Below are positions 1-5,127 of a stretch of 7,449 nucleotides of DNA, piece by piece. The notes beneath the pieces are model-generated. The model worked only from the letters and a program-made list of their open reading frames with translations. It did no database searches and was not told the origin of the DNA. The position numbers and the translations under genes were made by a program. Origin of the DNA: an uncultured Oscillospiraceae bacterium (GTDB lineage Bacteria; Bacillota; Clostridia; Oscillospirales; Oscillospiraceae); contig CALWWS010000087.1 in NCBI GenBank assembly GCA_944385305.1, positions 1 through 7,449 of the forward strand. Reading direction: 5' to 3'. The number at the start of each line of letters is the position of its first letter. The stretch's first letter is position 1.

Positions 1-105
1 CACCTCAAGCGCATCTTCGATCTCACCGGGCTGGATCTGGACGCGCCGGGACAGACCCTGAACCTGATGCTCGCCTTCCGGCTGCTGGAGCTGTGCGGCG
101 AGTGA
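1..105 (+). CDS. PucR/CdaR-family transcriptional regulator, C-terminal end (partial)
   Basis: Frame 1 is open from the window edge to a TGA at 103-105 and encodes 34 residues. The text includes LKRIFDLTGLDLDAPGQTL followed by a leucine-rich helix ending LLELCGE. It resembles the end of the PucR C-terminal helix-turn-helix domain, where an L..RI...TGLDLD.P segment is followed by L...LALRLL. Members of that family bind DNA through this domain and often control purine, allantoin, sugar-acid or other catabolic genes. Only the last helices are present, so the sensor domain and therefore the ligand cannot be judged. A strong terminator follows within about 20 bases, so the gene ends its transcript here. 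The family call rests on a short match recalled by eye. Confidence 0.62.
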   Translation, partial: HLKRIFDLTGLDLDAPGQTLNLMLAFRLLELCGE

Positions 106-120
106 GGGTGGGAAAACAGA

Positions 121-150
121 AAAAGTCCGCCTTTTCAGGCGGACTTTTTT
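121..150 (+). terminator. Rho-independent terminator of the PucR-type gene
   Basis: GTCCGCC (125-131) pairs perfectly with GGCGGAC (138-144) around a TTTTCA loop. The stem can extend through AAAA (121-124) pairing with TTTT (145-148), and the T run continues to 150. It lies 16 bases after the upstream stop codon and ends before the next promoter, so it separates the two transcripts. Confidence 0.93.
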
Positions 151-171
151 GCCCTCCTTGGGGCGGCGGTG

Positions 172-180
172 TGCTATAAT
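172..180 (+). promoter_or_regulatory. Extended -10 promoter of the greA-like gene
   Basis: TGCTATAAT combines a perfect TATAAT (175-180) with the TGn extension at 172-174. No good -35 hexamer is seen at 16-18 bases upstream (CCCTCC at 152-157), which fits an extended -10 promoter. Transcription would start near 187. That leaves a leader of about 18 bases containing AGGAGG at 191-196, and it rules out the in-frame ATG at 169, which lies inside the promoter. Confidence 0.8.
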
Positions 181-204
181 AGCGGGGAACAGGAGGAGAA
201 GAGC

Positions 205-705
205 ATGCACAACGAGCTGACCCGGGGAGATATTGAGAAGATGCGCCAGGAGCTGGACTACCGGCGCATTGAGCTGCGCCCCCAGCTGCTGGAGGCGGTA
301 AAGCAGGCCAGGGCCTTCGGCGATCTCAGCGAGAACTTTGAGTACAAGGCGGCCAAGCAGGAGAAAAACCGCAACGAGGGCCGCATCCGCTACCTGGAGA
401 ACATGATCCGCACCGCCGTGGTGGTGGAGGAGGACTCCGGGGCGGACACCGTGGGGCTGTATGACCTGGTGAGCGTGCTGGCAGAGGGGGAGGAGGAGGA
501 AGAGCGCTGGCGCATTGTCACCACCATGCGCCAGGACGCCCTCCACGGCCTTATCAGCCGGGAGTCCCCGGTAGGCCGGGCCCTGATGGGCAAAAAGGTG
601 GGGGACCGGGTGTATATCGAGGCGGGCGGGGGCGGCTATTACATGACCATCACCGCCCTGGAGAAGGGGACGGACGACGGGAGCATCCCCATCAGCAGCT
701 TTTAG
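205..705 (+). CDS. greA: GreA/GreB-family transcription elongation (transcript cleavage) factor
   Basis: The protein has 166 residues. GreA factors insert a coiled coil into the RNA polymerase secondary channel and help it cut the RNA of backtracked complexes. The N-terminal coiled coil spans about residues 9-75 and carries the hallmark FGDLSENFEYKAAK; D40 and E43 correspond to the catalytic acidic pair at its tip. The C-terminal globular domain contains ISRESPVGRALMGKKVGDRV, the usual GreA C-terminal signature. ATG 205 is chosen because AGGAGG (191-196) lies 8 bases upstream; the in-frame ATG at 169 precedes the inferred transcription start. An acidic run, EGEEEEER, sits in the C-domain. The N-terminus (ELTRGDIEKMRQELDYRRIELRP) is unlike textbook GreA and resembles a clostridial GreA-like subgroup, so this may be a paralogue rather than the only GreA. 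Confidence 0.92.
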   Translation: MHNELTRGDIEKMRQELDYRRIELRPQLLEAVKQARAFGDLSENFEYKAAKQEKNRNEGRIRYLENMIRTAVVVEEDSGADTVGLYDLVSVLAEGEEEEERWRIVTTMRQDALHGLISRESPVGRALMGKKVGDRVYIEAGGGGYYMTITALEKGTDDGSIPISSF

Positions 706-729
706 GGCCCCGGCGGCATATGGAAAGAA

Positions 730-761
730 AGAGCGGGCGCGCCTTCTGGCGCGCCCGCTCT
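730..761 (-). terminator. Hairpin between convergent greA and MATE genes
   Basis: A perfect 14-bp stem, AGAGCGGGCGCGCC (730-743) with GGCGCGCCCGCTCT (748-761), closes a TTCT loop. Read on the minus strand, the stem is followed by TTTCTTTCC, a T-rich tail that fits termination of the MATE transcript 11 bases after its stop codon. On the plus strand the following bases are GCCGTATGGG with no T run, so termination of greA here would be weaker. Confidence 0.82.
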
Positions 762-771
762 GCCGTATGGG

Positions 772-2142
772 TTATTTTCCGGCGGCCTGCCGCAGATCCT
801 CCTCGCTGCTGGCGTGGCCCTTACGCCACAGGCCGGAGGCGTAGAAGACCACCGACATGATGGCCGCGATGCCCCAGCCCACCGGCCAGGACATCCAGAT
901 GCCGGTGGAGCCGAAGGGGCCGCTGAACAAAAAGGCCAGCACCACCCGCAGGATCAGATCGGAGAAGGTGGTGATCATAAAGGCGGACATCCTCCCCGCC
1001 CCCCGCAGCACGCTGTCGGCGATGAGCTTTACCGCCACCACCGGGTAGAAGGGGGCCACGATGCGCAAAAACCAGCCGCCTGCGGAGATTACCGCCGGGC
1101 TGCTGCCGCTCTCCACAAACAGGCCCATAACGAAGTGGTTGCCCAGACAGAAGAGCAGGGCCACCGGGACGGCAAAGCACATCACCATCACAAGCCCCGC
1201 CCGGAAGCCCTTGGGTACCCGGCTGAGAGTGCCCGCCCCCACGTTCTGGGCGGAGAAGGTGGAAAGGCCGTTGGCCAGGGCGGTGAAGCCGGTGACGGCG
1301 AAAGTGTTGAGCTTGATGGCCCCCGAGTAGCCGGCGATGACGTCCGCGCCGAAGTCGTTGACCAGCCGCTGGATGAACAGGTTGCCCACCGAGATAAAGG
1401 CCTGCTGGAGGATGCTGGGGATGGCCACCACGGCGATGCGGCTGAGCATGCGCCCGGAAAAGCGCTTGGGGCAGCCCTCGTGGGGCAGCGCCTTCACCCG
1501 GCGCAGCAGGGTGAAGAAGGCCAGCAGGGAGGCCACACCCTGGGCCAGGAAGGTGGCCCAGGCCACGCCCGCCACCCCCATGTTAAACCCGGCCACAAAC
1601 AGCACGTCCAGGGCGATGTTGCCCAGGGAGGAGGCAATGAGGAAGTACAGGGGGGTGCGGCTGTCCCCCAGGGCGGTGAAGATGCCGGTGCAGATGTTAT
1701 AGAGGGAGAGAAAGATCATCCCCAGAATGTAGACGTTTAAGTAGAGTACCGCGTCGGCGAAAATCTCTGACGGGGTGCTGAGCACGGCCAGCAGCAGCCG
1801 GCTGGTGAGCAGGCCCCCCGCCGTGAGGATGGCGCCCAGGCCGATGATGGAGATAAGGGCGGTGTTGATGGCGGTCTTCATCTGCTCGTACTCCTTGGCG
1901 CCGAAGAGCTGGGAGACCACCACGGACACGCCGATGTTGGAGCCGGTGGCAAAGGCCATGAAGATCATGGTCACCGGATAGGAGGCCCCCACCGCCGCCA
2001 GAGCCGCGTCTCCGGCGAACTGGCCGGCCACAACGCTGTCGGCGATGTTGTAGAGCTGCTGGAAAATGACGCTGATCAAAAGCGGAAGGGAAAAGCGCCA
2101 CAGAATCGCGGACGGCTTTCCCCTTGACATATCGGTAACCAC
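772..2142 (-). CDS. MATE family multidrug/toxin efflux transporter
   Basis: This is a polytopic inner-membrane protein of 456 residues, the usual MATE length, in which about 12 hydrophobic segments can be followed. MATE proteins export drugs or metabolites in exchange for Na+ or H+. The N-terminal motif LLISVIFQQLYNIADSVVAG is characteristic of Firmicutes NorM/DinF-like MATEs. It is echoed at the start of the second half by IPSILQQAFISVGNLFIQR, as expected from the family's internal twofold repeat. GVAGVAWAT and VLRGAGR are further family-like segments. GTG at 2142 is preferred because AGAGGAAG lies 8 bases upstream on the minus strand. The in-frame ATG at 2130 (MSRGKPS) is the alternative, but its spacing would be about 20 bases. 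The substrate and coupling ion cannot be told. The gene appears monocistronic. Confidence 0.93.
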   Translation of the reverse strand: MVTDMSRGKPSAILWRFSLPLLISVIFQQLYNIADSVVAGQFAGDAALAAVGASYPVTMIFMAFATGSNIGVSVVVSQLFGAKEYEQMKTAINTALISIIGLGAILTAGGLLTSRLLLAVLSTPSEIFADAVLYLNVYILGMIFLSLYNICTGIFTALGDSRTPLYFLIASSLGNIALDVLFVAGFNMGVAGVAWATFLAQGVASLLAFFTLLRRVKALPHEGCPKRFSGRMLSRIAVVAIPSILQQAFISVGNLFIQRLVNDFGADVIAGYSGAIKLNTFAVTGFTALANGLSTFSAQNVGAGTLSRVPKGFRAGLVMVMCFAVPVALLFCLGNHFVMGLFVESGSSPAVISAGGWFLRIVAPFYPVVAVKLIADSVLRGAGRMSAFMITTFSDLILRVVLAFLFSGPFGSTGIWMSWPVGWGIAAIMSVVFYASGLWRKGHASSEEDLRQAAGK

Positions 2143-2150
2143 AGTGCTCG

Positions 2151-2158
2151 CTTCCTCT
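2151..2158 (-). promoter_or_regulatory. Ribosome-binding site favouring the GTG start of the MATE gene
   Basis: On the minus strand AGAGGAAG ends 8 bases before GTG 2142 and about 20 bases before ATG 2130. This supports the GTG codon as the start. Confidence 0.6.
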
Positions 2159-2172
2159 CGTGGGACTGGCCG

Positions 2173-2192
2173 GGCCGCCCCACAGGGGGGCC
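2173..2192 (-). other. GC-rich hairpin in the MATE mRNA leader
   Basis: On the plus strand GGCC (2173-2176) and CCCC (2178-2181) pair with GGGG (2185-2188) and GGCC (2189-2192). The result is an 8-bp stem with one bulged base and an ACA loop. It falls between the predicted transcription start (about 2200) and the ribosome site. No T run follows on the minus strand, so it is not a terminator. It could stabilise or structure the leader, but in GC-rich DNA it could also be chance. Confidence 0.35.
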
Positions 2193-2206
2193 GCCGGCGC
2201 GTCTAT

Positions 2207-2235
2207 TTTATACCACATTCCGCAACCTGTGTCAA
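2207..2235 (-). promoter_or_regulatory. Sigma-A promoter of the MATE gene
   Basis: On the minus strand a perfect TTGACA (2235-2230) is followed by a 17-base spacer and TATAAA (2212-2207), within TATAAAAT. This is close to the housekeeping consensus and predicts a start near 2200 with a leader of nearly 60 bases. It is the strongest promoter match in the window. Confidence 0.9.
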
Positions 2236-2304
2236 ATGCCTGCCTCCGGCGGAGCGTATGCCTTTTTACACAAATCCCCGGGGGGATTTTCGGCGCTTTT
2301 TCCC

Positions 2305-2333
2305 TTTACAGGGAGGAGGGGGTGGGATATCAT
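2305..2333 (+). promoter_or_regulatory. Sigma-A promoter of the hydantoinase gene
   Basis: TTTACA (2305-2310) and TATCAT (2328-2333) are each one base off consensus and are separated by exactly 17 bases. The predicted start is near 2340, giving a leader of about 65 bases. It points away from the MATE promoter, and the two -35 boxes are about 70 bases apart. Confidence 0.75.
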
Positions 2334-2358
2334 AAAAAGTAATGAGAGCTAAAATTTT

Positions 2359-2369
2359 GTTTGGCAAAC
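2359..2369 (+). promoter_or_regulatory. Small palindrome, possible operator, downstream of the hydantoinase promoter
   Basis: GTTTG (2359-2363) and CAAAC (2365-2369) are perfect inverted arms around a single G. The site lies about 20 bases after the predicted transcription start, a place where a repressor could block elongation. It matches no operator I can name with confidence. It could be chance. Confidence 0.3.
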
Positions 2370-2387
2370 GGGCGGCAAAACCCGCCC
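2370..2387 (+). other. Hairpin just upstream of the hydantoinase ribosome site
   Basis: GGGCGG (2370-2375) pairs with CCGCCC (2382-2387) around a CAAAAC loop, ending 7 bases before AAGGAGG (2395-2401). No T run follows, so it is not a terminator. In the mRNA it would sit beside the Shine-Dalgarno sequence and could tune translation. It directly abuts the palindrome at 2359-2369. Confidence 0.4.
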
Positions 2388-2406
2388 CGGCGCGAAGGAG
2401 GCCTGC

Positions 2407-3801
2407 ATGAAAACCATCATCAAAAACGGCACCCTGGTCACCGAGAGCGAGACCATCCGGGGGGATCTGCTTCTGGAAAACGGCATAATTCAGGCTCTGG
2501 GGACGGGGCTGTCCTGTGAGGGCGGCACGGAGATCGACGCTTCGGGCAAATATGTGCTGCCCGGGGCGGTGGACGTGCACACCCACATGGACCTCCAGGC
2601 GGGGCCCTGGCGGGCGGTGGACGACTTTTACACCGGCACTGTGGCCGCCGCCTGCGGGGGCACCACCGCCATTGTGGATCACGTGGCCTTTGGTCCCAAG
2701 GGCTGCCCCCTGCGCCATCAGATTGACCAGTACCACAAGCTGGCCGACGGTAAGGCGGTGATCGACTATGGCTTCCACGGGGTGCTCCAGCACGTGGACG
2801 AGGGCATTCTGGCGGAGATGGAGCGGCTGGCCCGGGAGGAGGGGGTCACCAGCTTCAAGGCCTATCTCACTTACGACGACAAGCTCTCCGACGCCGACCT
2901 CTTCCGGGTGCTCCGGCGGGCCGGGGAGCTGGGGGTGATCATCCCCGTCCACTGTGAGAACGACGGGGTGGTGAACTATCTGCGGGGATACTACAAGAGC
3001 CGGGGCCTCACCGACCCCATCTACCACGCCAAGAGCCGCCCCGCCCGCTGCGAGGCGGAGGCGGTGAACCGGGTGCTCCAGCTGGCCGCCATGGCGGGGG
3101 ACGCGCCGGTGTATATCGTCCACCTGTCCACCGCCGCCGGACTGGAGGAAATCCGCCATGCCCGGGCCAGGGGGCAGAAGAACATCGGGGTGGAGACCTG
3201 CCCCCAGTACCTGCTGCTCACCGAGCAGGCCTATGCCGACCCCCGGGAGGGGCTCAAGGCCGTCATGTCTCCCCCGCTGCGCACCCAGGCAGACTGTGAG
3301 GCCCTGTGGGGCGGGCTGGCGGACGGCACCATCGACGCGGTGGCCACCGACCACTGCCCCTTCCGCTTCGCCGTGGAGAAGCAGGCGGGGCTGGGGGACT
3401 TCACTGCCTGCCCCAACGGGGCGCCGGGGGTGGAGGAGCGGCTGCCCCTGCTCTACTCCCAGGGGGTGGCCAAGGGGCGCATCTCCATCTGCGATCTGGT
3501 GCGCCTGCTGTGCGCCGCCCCCAGCCGCCTGTACGGCCTCTACCCCCAAAAGGGCACCCTGCGCCCCGGCGCCGACGCCGACGTGGTGATTCTGGACCCC
3601 AACGCGCAGCGCACCCTCACCCACTCCGGCCTCCACGGCGCGGCGGACTACACCTGCTATGAGGGCATGCCCCTCCAGGGCGCCATTGACCTGGTGCTTG
3701 TCCGGGGCCAGGTGGCGGTGCGGGACAACCGCTTTGTGGGGGAGAAGGGCGCCGGCCGCTACCTGAAGCGGGGACGGAGCGTGCTGGCCGGGCAGGACTG
3801 A
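2407..3801 (+). CDS. hydA: Dihydropyrimidinase / D-hydantoinase-type amidohydrolase (YgeZ/HyuA-like)
   Basis: This 464-residue cytosolic hydrolase belongs to the cyclic amidohydrolase group, which opens cyclic amide rings (dihydropyrimidines, hydantoins, allantoin). The binuclear metal site is complete: DVHTH (H58, H60), carbamylated-lysine candidate K151 in SFKAYLTY, H182 in PVHCEND, H239 in YIVHLST, and D315 in ATDHCPF. The segment FGPKGCPLRHQ and the near-identical length resemble E. coli YgeZ/HyuA, a phenylhydantoinase, more than classic pyrimidine enzymes; this comparison is from memory. The N-terminal strand (IIKNGTLVT) and C-terminal strands form the family's small beta domain. ATG 2407 has AAGGAGG 5 bases upstream. 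The gene has its own promoter and terminator. No carbamoylase, transporter or selenium-enzyme gene is adjacent, so the true substrate is unresolved. Confidence 0.9.
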   Translation: MKTIIKNGTLVTESETIRGDLLLENGIIQALGTGLSCEGGTEIDASGKYVLPGAVDVHTHMDLQAGPWRAVDDFYTGTVAAACGGTTAIVDHVAFGPKGCPLRHQIDQYHKLADGKAVIDYGFHGVLQHVDEGILAEMERLAREEGVTSFKAYLTYDDKLSDADLFRVLRRAGELGVIIPVHCENDGVVNYLRGYYKSRGLTDPIYHAKSRPARCEAEAVNRVLQLAAMAGDAPVYIVHLSTAAGLEEIRHARARGQKNIGVETCPQYLLLTEQAYADPREGLKAVMSPPLRTQADCEALWGGLADGTIDAVATDHCPFRFAVEKQAGLGDFTACPNGAPGVEERLPLLYSQGVAKGRISICDLVRLLCAAPSRLYGLYPQKGTLRPGADADVVILDPNAQRTLTHSGLHGAADYTCYEGMPLQGAIDLVLVRGQVAVRDNRFVGEKGAGRYLKRGRSVLAGQD

Positions 3802-3818
3802 AAAGGAAACAGACTCTC

Positions 3819-3851
3819 AGCGCCGGGCCCCGGAGGGCCCGGCGCTTTTTT
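3819..3851 (+). terminator. Rho-independent terminator of the hydantoinase gene
   Basis: A perfect 12-bp stem, AGCGCCGGGCCC (3819-3830) with GGGCCCGGCGCT (3835-3846), closes a CGGA loop and is followed by a T run to 3851. It starts 17 bases after the stop codon. Confidence 0.95.
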
Positions 3852-3863
3852 GACCTTTTTCTT

Positions 3864-3875
3864 CCCGGCGCCGGG
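3864..3875. repeat. 12-bp perfect palindrome upstream of the AAA+ gene promoter
   Basis: CCCGGCGCCGGG is self-complementary and ends 9 bases before the -35 position of the next promoter. Its CCCGGCGC half repeats the right arm of the terminator at 3819-3846. It could be an operator-like site, a competing RNA pairing partner, or chance in GC-rich DNA. Confidence 0.3.
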
Positions 3876-3884
3876 GGAGTGAGA

Positions 3885-3913
3885 TTGCATTTTTACCGTG
3901 AAAATGCTATAAT
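3885..3913 (+). promoter_or_regulatory. Extended -10 promoter of the Sel1/AAA+ gene
   Basis: TGCTATAAT (3905-3913) has a perfect -10 with the TGn extension. The 17-base-spaced -35 position reads TTGCAT (3885-3890), which matches consensus only in TTG. Transcription should begin near 3920. The 9-base extended -10 is identical to that of the greA-like gene at 172-180. Confidence 0.78.
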
Positions 3914-3951
3914 TTTCGGCAATGAATTTAATTGAAGGCGTGTGGTGCACA

Positions 3952-5127
3952 ATGGATAAGGGAAAGGCAAGCGAATACTTCAGCAAGGGCCTGGAGGCTG
4001 TCCGGAACCAGGACTACCAGCAGGCCTTTATCTGCTACTCCGTGGCCGCCGAGATGGGGCATGCCGGGGCCCAGAACAATCTGGGCAATCTCTACCGGGA
4101 TGGAAACGGAGTGAACCAGGATCAGGCGGCGGCCCTGGCGTGGTATACTAAGGCGGCCGATCAGGGGGAGCCCTATGCCCTGTACAACATGGGCAAGTGC
4201 CATCAATTCGGCTACGGCACCCAGGTGGATCTTCCCCGGGCTTTCCAGTACTATCAGAAGGCGACCCAGGCGGGGCATGTGTCCTCCTATGCGGCTGTGG
4301 GAAACATGCTGCTCAAGGGCAACGGCGTGGCCAAGGACGAGGCTGCGGCGGCGGAGTGGTACAAAAAGGGGGACAAGGCGGGGGACGGCGCCTCCACCTA
4401 CAACCTGGGGTACTGCTACCGCAACGGCAAGGGGGTGCCCCGGGACCGGTACCGGGCCCTGCTCTATTACAGGCGTGCCGACCAGGTGGGGCAGAAGAAT
4501 GCCCGGGAGAAGGCCAACGAGGTGCAGCAGGAGCTGGACGGGGCGCGGGAACAGGCGGAGGAGCTGTGGAACCAGGCGTGTGACTTTTACAACCGGGGGG
4601 AGTACGGGCAGTCTGCCTCTGTGCTGGCCCAGGCGGCGGATTTGGGCCATGCCGGCGCCCGGAACACTCTGGGGGTGCAGTACCTGAACGGGTACGGGGT
4701 GGAACAAAACGAGCAGATCGCCGAGCAGCTGTTTGAGGAGGCGGCCGGCCAGGGAGATATGTACGCCTGCTACAACGTAGGCTATTGCTGCCACTACGGC
4801 CGGGGCGTAAGCAAGGATCACAGCAGAGCGCTGGAGTATTACCTCAAGTCGGCCGATCAGGGCTATGCCATGGGGCAGAATGAGGCGGGGTGGCTGCTGC
4901 TCTACGGGGAGGGCCTCCAGAAGGACTACGGCCGGGCGATTGACCTGTTTGAGCAGGCCGCCGCCCAGGACAACATGTACGCTTGCTATAACCTGGGCTA
5001 CTCCTATGAAAACGGGTATGGCGTGGCCCAGGACAAGGCCAGGGCGCTGGAGTACTACCAGCGCTCCGCACAGCTGGGCTACGAGGAGGCTGGAAAGCAG
5101 CTGGAGCAGCTGCGTGCCCAGCAGGAT
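3952..5127 (+). repeat. Duplicated Sel1-like repeat scaffold within the AAA+ gene
   Basis: Two copies of a roughly 196-codon block lie in tandem, approximately 3952-4539 and 4540-5127. Anchor pairs at the same offset are GHAGA at residues 36-40 and 232-236, and the GxGV turn ending at V54 and V250. Each copy opens with a non-canonical helical pair and continues through about four Sel1 units. Block edges are approximate. Confidence 0.7.

Noticed and set aside
169..204. Upstream extension of the greA-like gene from ATG 169
   Set aside because: It overlaps the -10 element and would put the start codon ahead of the transcription start; AGGAGG at 191-196 clearly serves ATG 205.
814..1740. Plus-strand open frame opposite the MATE gene
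   Set aside because: His/Gly/Ala-rich nonsense text; the minus strand encodes a full transporter with a promoter, ribosome site and terminator.
2066..2342. Two short plus-strand open frames in the divergent intergenic region
   Set aside because: They overlap the MATE start, both promoters and no ribosome site; the text shows no conserved features.
2266..3636. Minus-strand open frame of 456 codons opposite the hydantoinase
   Set aside because: The product is low-complexity and unlike any family, and the plus strand has a complete amidohydrolase with all metal ligands and its own signals.
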